In this document: one piece after another, positions 21,388 to 36,817 of the stretch
How the letters are laid out: each line of letters starts with the position of its first letter
Position numbering within the stretch: position 1 is the stretch's first letter
Source: Dolomedes plantarius
Taxonomy: Eukaryota > Arthropoda > Arachnida > Araneae > Dolomedidae
Assembly (NCBI GenBank): GCA_907164885.2
Contig: OU015493.1
Coordinates: 117,276,193-117,340,192 of the forward strand
Length of the DNA: 64,000 nucleotides
Direction: 5' to 3'
Made by a program: the position numbers and the translations under genes
Notes under the pieces: model-generated
Databases searched by the model: none
What the model was told of the DNA's origin: nothing
The model's input: only the letters and a program-made list of their open reading frames with translations

Positions 21388-22954
21388 TTATCTTGACACT
21401 AAAATAATTTCTAATTAGTTTTGTACATATTTTTTTCATCTTTTAAATCCTTTTAAAGTTAATGTGTAAAAGAGTATTCGAATTATCTATTTAACTATAG
21501 AAATCTCCTTGTTTTGTGAGTTTGTAAGTACAATGGGAGTTTGTAGGAAATCGAGGGGAGTAGCACTACATTGTAAAATAAATCCTCGTAAAACTACGTG
21601 CTTTGAAAAGGAATAGTAAGAACTCAGCTGCTATAAGCTAGCAAAGGTCATTTCACCCTTTTTGTAAAAGATTTATCACCCTCATAAGTGATATAGGGCA
21701 ATAGTTGGAGAGCTGGAACCTCAATAAATAACTAAAAAATGTAAATATTTTTTATATCTCATGTTTTAGGCGACTACAAATAAATTTGTAGCAGATTTAT
21801 CTGGGAATAACTCCACAAGATTTAAAGCCGTTACATCTTTAAAATGTTTGGAAATAAATTAGTTTAACATCTTATAATATTAAGAATTTTTTTACAATCT
21901 TTGTTCCCATCTTTGTCCACTTTCATCGCAGTTTCTCGACGCATATAATATATGCAATGAGTTTTTAAAGACATTTTTCTGCCCAAATTTCGAAGGATTC
22001 TAACAATGATTCCAACTTCAGTATTTTGGGGATTTATTGTTTGTACTGATTATTTTAAAAGAATAAGAGCTATTTTCGTAATTCATACTTAAAATTCATA
22101 AAATATATATCTTAAACTAATATCAAATTAAAGAAATTTTCACCAGTGCCATCTAGATAAATAATAAAACAGTTCACTACATAATTTAAAAAATATCTAG
22201 AGATCATTATGCTACTTTTTTAACTACTTTCTGGTTCACAGTTTCATTTGCTTCTGGCATTCTGGATAAAATAAAACGAGATCAACCCCTCTGCACCAAA
22301 ATTTTCAGTTTGGCAGGGGAAGGAGCGGAAAAGACGAGATAGAATGCCCAAAGGCAAGTATGACTCATATTTCCAAAATTGTTTTGTGGTAATCTGTTTA
22401 ACGAGATGTACCTCCTGATTATGTATCCTACGAAAAACCTTCAAAATTTTTGAGGAAATAAGCATCTTCTAATTTTTTATCATGTACACATTACTTTAAT
22501 TTTCTAACACCATACAATTTATGTATTCCTTAACTTTTTCAATTTTTTAATTTTTTAAAAAAGCTTAGAGAATCTTTATACGTATAAAACATTAAGATAA
22601 TATTTATTAGAAACATCTACTACGAGAAAATTTTTTCTATGGTCTGAGTTTTCCTTTAGTATAGGTCGAATATTTAATATTTGTTTACAGAAAATTTAAT
22701 GATTAATAATCATCTTTTTTTACGAGATTTTTCCTCAAAAATTTCACGTTAATAATAAAAAAAATACCCATTCATAAGAAATATACCCATTAATCAGTTA
22801 TTTATTATTTTAAAACTTGATTCTTCTAGATCTATACCCATACTATGCAGCATTTATTTAACTACTGGTTTGAATTTCAGATAATCAACATTTGTAAATT
22901 CAGAGACATTGATTAACTCAATTTATTTCTGATGTCATTTAATCTTTGTTGTTG
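21388..22954. other. Unassigned AT-rich sequence
   Basis: Only short frames without domain signal, for example 22244-22465 on the minus strand. No repeat ends were recognised. Confidence 0.5.
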
Positions 22955-23330
22955 TTGTAGTTGCTCATGCCCCCTGGCGGAAGTATTCCAGACCAGGTCT
23001 ATATAGGTTTGGGGGCTGAGAGGTACGGCTCCGTTTTATAACGACACCACAAGGGTCGAAATCTGACTTAGCCAGGTGTCAATTTTGACCGAACAACTCC
23101 AGGGGTGACGTCTGGGGGTATCTTACCTTATCCTACCTTCTTTGACATCATAGAAGTTCCTATGGATTTAACGTGCGATCCGTAGGCCTTCCGGTTTCCG
23201 TATTTACAGTACCCATAGCCGGTCTAGATACGGAGGTATTTAATAGTGCTTATTAAGATTCGATTCAACCACCCTCAGTACCGAAATCCGACACGCTACT
23301 ACTGGGATACCCTAGGCCCCATTTAATCTT
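22955..23330 (-). mobile_element. SINE-like insertion (about 375 bp)
   Basis: A GC-richer island in AT-rich DNA. Read on the minus strand it ends in GAGCAACTACAACAACAACA, a (CAA)n-type tail seen on many arthropod SINEs and short LINE copies. No A/B boxes were identified with confidence and no target duplication was verified. Confidence 0.45.
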
Positions 23331-24373
23331 TGAATATCAAAATAACCTTTTGTTATCATAGCAAGAAATAAATGCTTCCCTTCGTCTATTATTAAAAATG
23401 TTTGTTTATAAAATGCAATGTTTTATTTAGAAATATACAATCAAATTAACCCGTATAAAATTTCCAGGTCTTCAAAGTAATTTTATTTTAAATAACGTAG
23501 GAAAATGCAACAGAAGAATTTAAATGTGTATTCTTATGTCAGAATAACCATGTTTAGAATCTTTGTTACTTTATATATATATATATCTTATAAATATGAT
23601 TAATTATTCTATGTAACAATAAATAATATACAATTCATATATCTTTTTGTTTTCAATATAATTTCTATCAGAATGGTCCCAAAGGTATTAAATATTTTAT
23701 CGTTTAATTAAATAATAACGTATGTGTCTGAAATAACAAAAATTATAACTGTTTGTTACATTCAAGTTATGTAAAAACAATCTATTCACTCTGATATTTG
23801 AGACCGATGCATTCTTAACATTTTTTTAAATATATTACATGAAATATTCGAGAGATTGTTCGTAAAGAGATTTTAATATCCTTGTTTTGATTAAAATTTA
23901 TTTATACAGAAATACCTATGCCGCTTGAATAAGTTATTGAAATTTACAAAAATATGCTAAGTATTCTTTGCGGTATGAGAATTTTTTTTTGTTATTGAAT
24001 TTCGTTGTGATTTACAGGCCACTGCAAGACGATTATTTTGTTCACAGCAAAATTATTTTAATTTTTAAAAACATTGCACCAGGTCGGTGAAGTGGATCTT
24101 AGACTTGGAAAACAAAAGGAAAAATATTCGAGTATTTTTGAAAAATGTTGAAAACAAATCAACAAAAAAGAAAATCAAAAGTATCTTTTTCAGCAAAGAA
24201 AAGTAACATAACAATAGAGGGATTAATAAATTCGATATTGGTGTTTTTTCTTTTGCCTCATTTTAAATCAACAATTTCTTTGGGACGGGGTAACCCGATG
24301 CTTAATTTTCATAAACAGCCCTGTTGGTATAATTAAGAATCTCCAAGGTCTTGTGTTGTGATGGTAATTTTGA
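23331..24373. other. Unassigned AT-rich sequence
   Basis: No supported gene or element ends. The 63-codon frame at 24145-24336 lacks domain features. Confidence 0.5.
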
Positions 24374-25122
24374 TGTTTTATGCTTTTGTGCCGCTAAATA
24401 TTGTTAATTTACCAGTGTTGTGCGTTAGATGAAATTTCATTACAGTTATCTGCAAAAAAGTGTATTTATTAAATTTTATTGTACATCTTTTTTGCAATTA
24501 ATTGCATCTCTAGGCCGAACACTCTTTAAAAACAGAAAAAAAACATGTTGACGTTCGTGAATGTGACATTTAAGTTTATAATGTTTCAATAGAGACACGT
24601 ACGTATTGCTGGGGCCAGAGGATTAGATTTTTTGATTTTATAGGATCATCGCTATATCACTGAATATCAATATGGAAAGTTAAACAAAACAAAAGGCTCT
24701 AAAACAACTGCTTTATTGTAATATAATAAACTTCACTTATTTCATTTATGTTTTATGCTTTTGTGCTGCCAAATATTATTATTTTACCCGTGTAATGCGT
24801 TATACGAAGTAACAGTGCAGTCATCTATAAACAAAAAGGATTTATTAAATGTTATTGCAATTTTTAAAAAATTAATTCCATCTGAAAGTCGAACACTTTT
24901 CAAAAATAGAAATAAATAAGTATGTTCACGATTGTGGGTGAGAAATTTAAGTTTGTAATGTTTCAATACAGAGACGTATGTATCATTGAGACAAGAGGAT
25001 TAGAATTTTTGTTTTTATAGGATAAAGTCAAGCTGGAATATTAAACCCAAAAAGAGGTCTAAAACAACTGCTTTATTAGAAAGTATAAACGAAATAATAA
25101 ACTTCATTTATTTTGTTTATAT
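24374..25122. repeat. Diverged ~375-bp tandem duplication, two units
   Basis: Units 24374-24748 and 24749-25122 both start TGTTTTATGCTTTTGTG and both contain CTAAAACAACTGCTTTATT near their ends. They are clearly homologous but well diverged, so the duplication is older than the one at 7031-7370. Confidence 0.9.
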
Positions 25123-25166
25123 TTAAAACCTATAGATAATAGCTAGTTCTACCCTAACTTTGGGTA

Positions 25167-25735
25167 TGTATATCTTGAAGTGGCACTCTAAATAGTTTCA
25201 TTCAAACACAGTTCTTACATAACAACGTTTATTTAAATACTTCCATATGTCAATTTGCTTTTCAACATAAAGCATACGTACTACTAGTAAGAGATATATA
25301 TAGCATTCATGCAAGGGAAATACCATTCAACGTATTCACTTGTATAACTACACATTCAAGAAAAATACACTTTGCAATACTCACAGATACTTTGAAAGAC
25401 AACCATCAGTACTGCCACGTAAACTTTGGCCCTAACAAGAACTAGGTTTGAAGCAACATAGCTATACCTCCAGCGGCTGCTCGCAAACCTCGACTATTAT
25501 TAAACCAGACTCTAGGCCTAGCTCTAGCTCGATACTTCGTTTCTTCAGCTTTACTCCTCCTTCCTCTCACTTCGTTCGCTCTCTCGACCTTTCCTCTCAC
25601 TTCCACTCTTTAATCTAACTGCTTGGTATTTAAACTAACCGCGTATGCCGCAATTAGCATATCTTAAGCGGCTTCTTTAGAATTATTCAGCTAAAAGTTC
25701 GATTATTGTGAATCGAATCTTATGTAAACCTTACA
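25167..25735 (-). mobile_element. Possible solo LTR on the minus strand
   Basis: GC-richer than the flanks. On the minus strand there is a TTTAAATACC TATA-like box (about 25640), purine-rich transcribed sequence, and AAATAAACG near the end (about 25225), an LTR-like order. TGT/ACA bounds are possible, but no target duplication was found. Confidence 0.3.
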
Positions 25736-26276
25736 AATCCTTATTGCAGGAATAAATACAGACGTAAACTATATTCAATTATTTTTGGGAAAAATTTCCT
25801 TTTAGTTTTCCCAATCTCTTTGTTTACAAATTAATGAAGTGAATATATTAAATCTTTACAGCTCTACAGTACATAGCTACATTTTGGAAAAATGGAATCT
25901 TACCGCTTTTGTTTATCATTGGCTTGCATTATATGAATAATACGTTTTCCCATTTTGGAAAATAAATCAAAATATTTTTCAATCAAATTTCAATTTATTG
26001 CAAAATTTAAAGATAATGAGCTCCACGAAAACGTTATCATAAAAACAGAGTCAAATTTTACACACGAAAGTTCAAAATAGCAGCAAGTTAAGGGCTTTAG
26101 AGAGTTTTTCTTTTCCTTAAAGATATGCAAAATGAAGGGAAAAATTCAATTATTAAAATTCTTCAAACGGCTGTTTATAAAGCGTTATTAAAATCAGTTC
26201 AAAATGTTTTGCAGGAAAAAAAAAATAAAATAGCGCAGGAGCTATGTCTGGATTTTTATTAAGAAGTAATCAAGAA

Positions 26277-26280
<4 letters not shown>
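25736..26280. other. Unassigned AT-rich sequence
   Basis: No gene or repeat boundary was recognised. It leads into a (TA)n tract at about 26281-26315. Confidence 0.5.
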
Positions 26281-26315
<35 letters not shown>

Positions 26316-26318
<3 letters not shown>

Positions 26319-27124
26319 ATATATATAAAACAGTTCCGTAACTGACTCATTCATTCATTCATTCATTCATTCATTCATTCATTCACTGACTGACTGACAT
26401 ACAACGCACAGACCAAACCGCTGGACCTAAAGGGCTGAAATTTTGCATGGCGATTCTTCTTATGGTGTAGGGGTGCACTAAGAGAGATTTTTCAAAAATT
26501 CTTCTTAGATTTTTTTAAATTAAATTTTTAAGCTGCTTTTTTTACTTTTTTAAAGTTTGCATTTAAAATAATAATTTGAGGGTTATAAAATTTATATCAC
26601 GAGAAAGATCATAAAAATTCCTTTAAAATGAGATCTTTTTCGAATCTTTACCTTCATTTCCTGATTTTTGGTGAATTTTTAAAGATTAATTTTTAGAATT
26701 TAATTTATTAAATGCTGATCACGTGACTTCTTTTTCGGGTACTTTAAATAAATTTATCGTCACGTGCATAAAAACTAAATAGACAAAAAATAATTTATTT
26801 TTTCTTGCTAATGCGGCAGACGATTGGACATTATCCAAAAAAATATTAAAATACAGTAAAAGAAATGTTCTAGAAACTGTACTATATTAACTGTACTATA
26901 TTCTTTGGTATTCTTTATATTAGATTTAATTTGAATATCTTCTTCTACATTATTTTGTCTATAAAAATATCCCTTACGATTTTTTTATAAATATATATAT
27001 TTTTTACATCAATTATATACATTGATCGTCGTATTTATTATATATATATTGGCATTAATTGCATACATTCACCGATGTTTTTACTTTGAATGTACTCCGT
27101 AGCGAAGTGCGGGTTTTCAGCTAG
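26316..27124 (+). mobile_element. Non-autonomous Helitron, copy A (809 bp)
   Basis: The 5' end is TCTATATATATAAAACAG after A (26315). The 3' end is hairpin CCGTAGCGAAGTGCGG, GTTTTCAG and CTAG (27121-27124) before T. Just inside the 5' end are tandem CATT and CTGA repeats, then a module ACCTAAAGGGCTGAAATTTT (26425-26444) followed by a GGTTCTTCTTA-like block. No Rep/helicase ORF. It matches copy B (52359-53249, minus strand) throughout. Confidence 0.85.
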
Positions 27125-27142
27125 TATATATATATATATATA

Positions 27143-28358
27143 CACTGAAGTGCCACTGAATTAGGGATAGCAAAGCCTATGCAAATTGTGTAGCGCTGCG
27201 CATCATGTATGCGCAAGTGAGGGCGCTGTGGTAACTGAATATATAGCGCGTACTGTGGATGTTCTGAATTAGTAGTTGGAATTGCCAGTATGGGTAAACT
27301 GCCTGATTTAGACGCCTTCGATCGCGGACAAATCGTAGGTGCGCGACGCATGGGACATTCAATTTCTGAAATCGTCAGACAGCTAGGATTTTCAAGGTGG
27401 ACAGTGTCAAGAGTATACCAAGAATACATAGATGGTGGAAAAAAAACTAGCCATCGGGAAAACTGCAAAGGACAATTAGCCTTGACAGTGCATGGTGAGA
27501 GACGGCTCAGGCGTATTGTACGTAGCCAGCGAAGCCAAACATTAGCTCAAATTACCACCCAGTTTAATGACGGTGCCAGTCGTAAAGTCAGTAAACGGAC
27601 TGTGCAACGCTCGCTTCACCGTATGGGTTTCTGGATCCGTCGACCTACGAGAGTACCATTGCTCTATACTCGCCATCGGGCTACACGTCATGCCTGGGCA
27701 AGAGAGCACAGAGACTGGAGTGTAGAGGACTGGAAACGAGTAGCATGGAGTGATGAGTCTCGATTCCGACTACATAACGCCGACGGGAGGCTGAGAATAT
27801 GGCGTCAGGCTCATAAAGCCATGGATCCTGCATGCCTGGCTGGAACTCTACAAGGGCATGGTGGCTCAATCATGGTCTGGGTGTTTTTTCGTGGCACAGT
27901 TTGGGATCTTTGTTGCGTGTACCAACCTCCCTCAATGCAATTCCGTACGTAGAGTTGCTGGGTGATCACCTCCATCCGTTTTTGCTGTTCTGTTATCCGC
28001 ACGGTAATGGAGTTTTCCAGCAAGACAACTGTACCTCTCACAAGTCCCGGTTGGCTACTGGCTGGTTGGATGAGCATTCCTCTGACTTCTCTGTCATGAA
28101 TTGGCCACCTAGAAGCCCAGACTTAAATCATATTGAGCATCTTTGGGATGTTTTGGAACAAGGCGTGAAAGGCCATCACACAGCACCAAAGAACCTTACT
28201 GAATTATGGACAGCTTTAGCCAATATTTGGCAAGCCATTCCCGTGGAACGTTTCCAGAAACTCGTTGAATCTATGCCTCGTCGTGTGGCAGCCGTTATCA
28301 AGGCCAGAGTAGGCCCAACTCGTTACAAGGTAGGTATCCCTAATTCAGTGGCACTTCA

Positions 28359-28361
<3 letters not shown>
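27143..28361 (+). mobile_element. Tc1-like DD36E element, copy 1
   Basis: TIRs CACTGAAGTGCCACTGAATT (27143) and its complement (28361), with TA on both sides embedded in (TA)n arrays. Length 1219 bp. Closely related to the copy at 55841-56904. Confidence 0.93.
27290..28336 (+). pseudogene. DD36E transposase with one frameshift
   Basis: Starts MGKLPDLDAFDRGQIVGARR (HTH), with a second HTH (VSRVYQEYIDGGKK, KRTVQRSLHRMGF). The catalytic boxes are RVAWSDESRF (D1), GVFQQDNCTSHKS (D2) and SPDLNHIEHLWD (E). I count 36 residues between D2 and E, two more than Tc1 (DD36E, reported as the Incomer branch). One G is missing near 27880 relative to the copy at 56410, shifting frame in the SIMVWGVFSW block. 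The stop after TRY has become AAG, so the frame runs into the right TIR. Otherwise full length (~350 codons). Confidence 0.92.
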
Positions 28362-28403
<42 letters not shown>

Positions 28404-31000
28404 ATTAATTTTTCTGGGGAAATACATTTTTTTTCTAGTGTTACTGAAACTTACATAAGAAATTAATAAAAAACTTAATGTCATAGAGCGGCTAGATGGA
28501 CCGGAAAAACATTTTTATGCAAATTTAATTCTTTCTTTACCCGCTTAGAATTTTCTTTTGAATGCTACACTATTTTCTTGTGCAACATATTAAAGTATTA
28601 ATATCGGAGTTTTAAATATTAAACACTTCAAACTCATGTTTAATATCCCCTGCAATAAACTCATGTTTAATATCCCTAAATACGTTTCCATTTAAAGGTC
28701 ATAGTTTTAAATTACAGTGCAAATTGGGATATGCCTATTTTTACAGATAGAAGAGAGGTGAAAGGAAAAGATTTAGTGAACAGAACAATTTAAAATTATA
28801 TTTTAAAGAATTGTTTTCCAATTTTTGTTTAACTATCAGACACGTATATGATATTTCGAGTAAGTGTAATAATGCAATATTTCACCCGTTTCTTTATAAC
28901 ATCGCAAAACCCTCAAAGGTAATGTCGCTCAAGGGATATACATTTAAATATGATTTGATTTAATGCTGTTTACCTAAGCTTCAAAACCTTAAGAAATGAA
29001 TGATGTGCCTACATAAACTTTAAAATAGAAAGTGTTCAATTCTATATTCCTTTTATTATATACAATTCCAAATAAATTTGAGCTCGTGTTATCTCGACTA
29101 TAATTCGCGAATAGCCGAATAGCCGAATATAATTCAACTGATCTCTGAAATATATTCGGCCTCTATACTATGAAGGGCCTATAATTATGGTAAAACCAAA
29201 ATCGAAATGACAAATGCTAAATACTTTGGATAGTCACATATTATTTTTCATTTATTTGCTCAGTTTAGAATGAATTGGCGTATGTATATTTGGGATCAAC
29301 TTAACAGTTTTCTCTAAGGAATTATGAGCCCAACTTCTTGCACATGAACTGTCTCAACCCTTCGAGGACACCCACATGTGGATGGTAGGAATGCTTTATG
29401 GAAAACTACGGTTTTGTTGATCAGGGTCTAACTATTTAGTCATTGGCAAGATATATACTACAATAAAATGTTTTCCTTGTAATGTTTATTTATATTTGCT
29501 TCATTATATAGCAAATACTAAGTTACGATTATAAGTTTATCACGGAAATTTAAATATTTAGAGGAACTTATAAGGGATAATCATTTAATCATTACATATA
29601 TAATAGCCGTTGTCTCTGTATAACACTTCCGGGCTGTACTCATCTTTCAATTGAAGCCCTCAGTAAACAAACAGCTGGTTCGGCTTAATTTCAATTTCAG
29701 ATGTGGATCAGAATTTTTTCTTACCTAAAAACTAGTATCTCCATTAAATCACGTTTGTCCAGCCAATTTTTCTATAAAACATTCAGAACTAAAAAAAATG
29801 GATGCTTTTAGCTGTATATTTAACAGTTTTTAAAAATATGTTTACTTTTGCAATGAATTCTTAAATTAAACAAACTTTAATGTGAATGAATCAAGTAGCT
29901 CAAGTATTCATATCGCGTAGTAAGCTGTAAAAAACTGGATGGCAGTCTACTACTCCAATCGCATGAAAAACTAAATAAATAAAAAATAATGAAAGGGTTT
30001 GCTTTTACAAGGTGTGGATTAAATGCAATATTGTTAGATAATTCGGGATATTTTTTAACTTTCATATACTTTTTCCATTATGACGTCATTATTAGTATTA
30101 TGACGTCAAAATGACGGGTTACCTTCTAGTTACTAATAATAGAGTTAAAGTGTCATCTACAATTTCCTACTACGGCAACTAATTTTCATACTGCCAAGAA
30201 TCGCTGAATCTTAAACTGATCAATCGTAATCACCTGAAAGCTCTTCCAACTCTCTTCCAAATTACTGATTCCGGCAACCAGAGTAATAGCCAAGCGCCGA
30301 TAATTGATAGTTAATTTACGGGCAAGCAAATTCTTTCGGTTCCCAAGATCCTGCGGCGAGATGAATGGAATGGTTAGATTATTTGCCATTTCATATGGAA
30401 TACCTGCGGCAAAGTGGGAATCAGTTCTAAGCTTAATTCTGAGCTGTCTTCTTATTAAATGTGGACATATTTCGTGGCGATTTTGAAGTTCACTTATGGC
30501 ATTCTAGTACTTTACGTTGCTCAAAGTCTAATCTGTGATATTTAAACTTTGAAGGAAAGTTTTCAGCCTTATTATAGAGGCGTCTTGTTGGAGGTTTATA
30601 TCTTTTTTAACTGTGCAAGGAAAAGAGTGCATCATAATCAGCCAATTGGTTAATTTCCTTTATTAGGTTTATTAGAGTAATTATTCAACCTTTTATTCTA
30701 TTCCTGGTTTGAAAATATAAGTTTTTTAAAGAACTGTATGAGCATAATCCGGTACCGAAATATATCACTTATGAACAATCATCTGGGTTTGAAACTGGGT
30801 TTGAAAGTCGTAAAAAATTTAATTTGTTCATGAAAATTTTTGAAGTCTTAAATGCCAACGCTTAATTTTATTCGCTCTTTCAGGCAAATAATTTTACCTC
30901 TTTATTTTTATGACACTCCTACTTTTGGGATATAATTTTAAAATTTTCAGAATAGTGACATCCTGTATGATCTCTCTCTCTTTCTCTTTCTCTCTATTTA
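28362..31000. other. AT-rich non-coding region
   Basis: Begins with a (TA)n tail and holds no supported gene. Two perfect TGACGTCA palindromes lie 20 bases apart at 30081-30088 and 30101-30108. The small frames at 29877-30486 lack domain signal. Confidence 0.5.
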
Positions 31001-31001
31001 T

Positions 31002-31041
<40 letters not shown>

Positions 31042-31122
31042 ATATATATACATGTATATATATGTATATATATGTATATATTTATGTATTTATATATACA
31101 TATATATATATATATACATATA
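31001..31122. repeat. (TATC)n/(TA)n microsatellite
   Basis: TATC tetranucleotides followed by TA and TATG runs, ending at the target TA (31121-31122) of the Tigger-like element. Confidence 0.95.
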
Positions 31123-32060
31123 CAGTGGTACCTCGACTTACGAGTTTTTCGAGATACGAGCATTCTCTAGGTGTATTTTTTGCATCGAGTTACGAGCTAA
31201 AATTCGGGTTACGAGCAAACTTCAGATATCCCACCGCTAGTTTGAGCAGCGAATGCCATGTTACGTCTCATCAAATGAGAACACAAGAAGCATATAATAT
31301 TTACAACCTTTGTGTACAATTATTATACAATTGTATACATATTATTCTGAGACTACTATCCAGTCTTAAACCGAGAAATTACCACCCGGGACAACTTGCT
31401 CTGCCTAAACTTGAGTCGCCCTCTGAAACCGAACAGCGCCCAACCTCTCTCGCACAAGATAGCTTCAATTCCCTTCCACACTGGAACTCCCCATGGGGTC
31501 TAGGAGATGGGATGGCCCTGGTCCTAGAATCGCAAACTCTCCCCCTTCTACGGATTCTGAGAAAACGTTCTTCGGATTCTCAGAAGAAGAATCTGGACAT
31601 TACAGCCACAGTGAATGATGCAACAATCGCCCAACTTGCGTGTCTAACTCGTTCACTTTAAGAGAGTAGTTGGTAATAAAAGCGAAAGTGAGGAAAGCGG
31701 GACGAAAAGATAAAAAATCAACGAATAAGATTTAATTTTTCAGTTCAGCCTTTCTCCTCCTCTTCCATCAGCATCTTCAAGTCTGATCTCCAATGTAAAT
31801 GCTGTGCATTACACCTAACAAAACAAATTTATCGCAGTACATTCTATTGTATTGCGGTTTTATACAATGTTCGTCATTTATAAGCACATTTTTCTTATTT
31901 AAAAACATGTAACAAAAAATTGCGGTGTTTGGGGGGAGCTCGGAAAGAATTAATGGCATTTCCATTCATTTCAATGGGGAAAATTGATTCGAGATACGAG
32001 CATTTCGAGTTACGAGCTAAGTCATGGAACGAATTAAACTCGTAAGTCGAGGTACCACTG
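31123..32060. mobile_element. Tigger/pogo-like non-autonomous element (938 bp)
   Basis: TIRs CAGTGGTACCTCGACTTACG at 31123 and its complement ending at 32060, flanked by TA. Inside each end further copies of TCGA.TTACGAG occur. The CAGTGGTACCTCG end is typical of pogo/Tigger elements. The ~200-codon frame that starts upstream and crosses it has no recognisable transposase motif and is not called. Confidence 0.88.
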
Positions 32061-34225
<2,165 letters not shown>

Positions 34226-34226
34226 T

Positions 34227-34314
<88 letters not shown>

Positions 34315-34315
34315 A
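34226..34315. repeat. (CA)n(TA)n microsatellite
   Basis: CA repeats then TA repeats, ending at the outer mariner-like element. Confidence 0.95.
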
Positions 34316-34614
34316 GGTTGATTTTTTATAAACTGACACTATTCAGAGCCACTTGTAGCACGATCTATCATACGGAATTCAACCAAAATTGATAGAGGGA
34401 CTTAAGACGACATGGGAAAGAGTTTCCACGAAAAAAAAAATAGTTCCTAAAGTCACCAATAGGGGAAGATATGGCGATGTTGTTGTCGACGCACCGAATA
34501 ATTTGCATAAAACGCAAGTAAAACATCAAAATGCAAATTTACGACTACGTAGTCGACAGCAACGCCAGTACTTTGGGCTCTAAAATGCGCCATCGCTTTA
34601 CAGAAGAAATGGTC

Positions 34615-34855
34615 ATGAGTCGCTTTTTTCCACTTGCATGGCCACCTTCCTCCACAGACCTATGTGATTTCTTTCTATGGGTTATTTGAAGTCCAAGGTG
34701 TGTCTTGGTGGAGTATCTAACTTGGCGGCCCCAAAGGAAAACATATCCCGGATAGTGATGAACATTCCTGGTGACATGTTACGCTCGGCCTTTGAGAACG
34801 TAGTGTTCAGGATGCAATGTGTCGACCACTAGGAATGTGGTCATATTGAAGGAGG
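34615..34855 (+). pseudogene. C-terminal fragment of a mariner-type transposase
   Basis: Reads SRFFPLAWPPSSTDLCDFFL, the mariner box around the third catalytic aspartate. A frameshift follows, then NLAALKENISRIVMNIPGDM and AFENVVFRMQC, the usual mariner C-terminal helix. The stop lies near 34850. The DNA-binding region and the first two aspartates are deleted. Confidence 0.85.
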
Positions 34856-35013
34856 AAAAAGTGAATTTGCTGCATAAAGCGGTGTCAGCGAAATTTTTTT
34901 GTTATTCATGTGTCTGCTTATTACAACTTTTTCGGTATTCAGCCCTTTATATCCCGAAATACTGGCGCTGCTCTCGACTACATAGTCAGGAATTTTGATG
35001 TTTTACTTACGTT

Positions 35014-35287
35014 TATGGAAATCATACCATATATGTAGCACTCACTCAGTATCTCTATCGGTGGTTCTTGTTTAGTAATTGACATCACTCTCCAGATAAT
35101 AAACATTCTCTCTAAATCTTGATTAATTAATTATATACATAATTTGTACAGCTATATACATTACACTTCGAAAATCATATTAATTTGAGTACCCTCTGGT
35201 AATACAACCTCTCTCTACGACGTCAAACACTCATCTGCGCTCAACACTCGCAGCGCCCTCTGCAGTCTATAGGGAATATTTTTCACA
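35014..35287 (-). repeat. BEL/Pao 3' LTR
   Basis: A 274-bp terminal repeat. On the minus strand it begins TGTGAAAAATATTCCC and ends GATTTCCATA. Confidence 0.93.
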
Positions 35288-35533
35288 TTCTCCCCACCTG
35301 TACTCTTGTCAAAGAGTACACACAAACACATTTACAAACAAAAATTATACATCAATAATGCAAAAAACAGTACAATAATTACTTATAAATCACAAATTGA
35401 AACTAAATGAATATTAATTAAACAACACACTCATAATATTTCTATCAATACATGAAACTCAATACAATTTAAGTGAAATAACAGCATGATATTAATATTT
35501 CAATATTAAAGTTCAAAATGTTTAAAGTTCAAC

Positions 35534-36655
35534 TCAAATTTCAAAAGGATACAGTAATTGATTGGCTCTTCTGAATTGTCCTTTAGATGTACGAACAATG
35601 CACGCTCGAACATATCCATCTCTTCCCATTATTAAATTTTCAACAACACTCACGTCCCATAAAAGTTTAGATTTCTTTGGTCCTTCTACTAAAACAATGT
35701 CTCCAGTTTTAAGATTACGCTCAGTCGAAGGATTAACAAAATTCTGAGCGTTTCTCAACTGCAACAAATATTGCTCTTTCCACTTGGTCCATATTTGCTT
35801 TAAAAGTCTTGACTGGTATAATTTACGTCTGGTCAAAGTCTCTTTATTGGACACTTGGTTGAAGACTTCTAAAAAATGCTCAGGAAAGCTGATTATATTA
35901 CGACCTGGCAGTAAAAACTGTGAAGGTGTGAGCGGGCGGGGTTCACCCAACTCATTTGTTTTACAAGTTAAGGGTCTATTGTTTAAGACACACTCTATTT
36001 CCGTTAATATCGTTGTAAGCTCTTCAAGATTCACTAGATCTTTGCCTAGTATTTTCTTTAGGGGTTCCTTGATGCTTCTCATCAAGCGCTCACAAAAGCC
36101 TCCCCACCATGGGGAACGTTCGGGAATGAACTTCCACACGACGCTCTCGGATGTTATGAACACTTGTACAGTTGGATCAACGATGATCTTCTTAAACCCT
36201 TTGATTATCTCACATGAGCTGCGAAACCCTTTTGCGTTATCCGAATAAATCACTTTGCAGCTCCCTCTTCTGGATAAAAAACGTCGAAGTGAGAGAATAA
36301 AACTCTTCACTGACATGTCTGAGATAACGTCAATATGTACAGCGCGAGTAACGGCGCAAGTAAACAAAATTATGTACACTTTCTTATAGGTTCCCGCTTC
36401 TGTTCTAATAGTTATAGCTCCGGTTAAATAAGTACCTACCGCTGTGAAAGGAGCACTTTCAATGACACGATCTCTAGGTAATTGACCCGTTATCTGTTTT
36501 GCGGGTTTCAGTGCGTACTTTTTACATATAAGGCACGTATTAATTATTCTTTTCACTATTTGCCTTCCTTTGGTTATCCAATATTTGTTCCTGACTCTAG
36601 ATAATGTTGACGAAACTCCAGCGTGGAAAGATTTTATATGCTCTTTCATCACCAC
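35534..36655 (-). pseudogene. BEL/Pao integrase region
   Basis: An open frame of ~373 codons. The N-terminal zinc-binding HHCC pattern is visible (H in KEHIKSFHAGV, then CLICKKY). In the catalytic core the first acidic position, usually in a VGVDLTGP-type block, reads VGTYLTGAI, so the aspartate appears replaced by tyrosine. The second (IYSDNAKGF) and the glutamate (GGFCERLMRSIK) are present. The C-terminal region includes the RPLTPSQFLL block and a TGDIVLV small-barrel motif, and ends at 35534 with a YPFEI terminus. Integrase would insert the cDNA, but the apparent loss of a catalytic residue argues that this copy is dead. The segment upstream (36656-36817) is frameshifted. Confidence 0.9.
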
Positions 36656-36817
36656 TAGATAAGGAAAACTTTGATTTTGGTAGTATTATTCGATGTTTTT
36701 CATCGTGCAATAGTTCAGCTTGAACTAAACGTCCTCTGACACGTAGAATACCTCTGTTGTCAATATATGGCGCTAAACTGTAAAGCTTTGAAAGGGGAGG
36801 AACTGGTTTATTTTTGT

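Noticed and set aside
26340..26395. CATT and CTGA tandem repeats as a possible CRISPR-like array
   Set aside because: They are 4-bp microsatellite units inside a Helitron 5' region, with no spacers.
31062..31661. 199-codon + strand frame crossing the Tigger-like element
   Set aside because: It starts in a microsatellite, runs through a TIR and shows no transposase motif.
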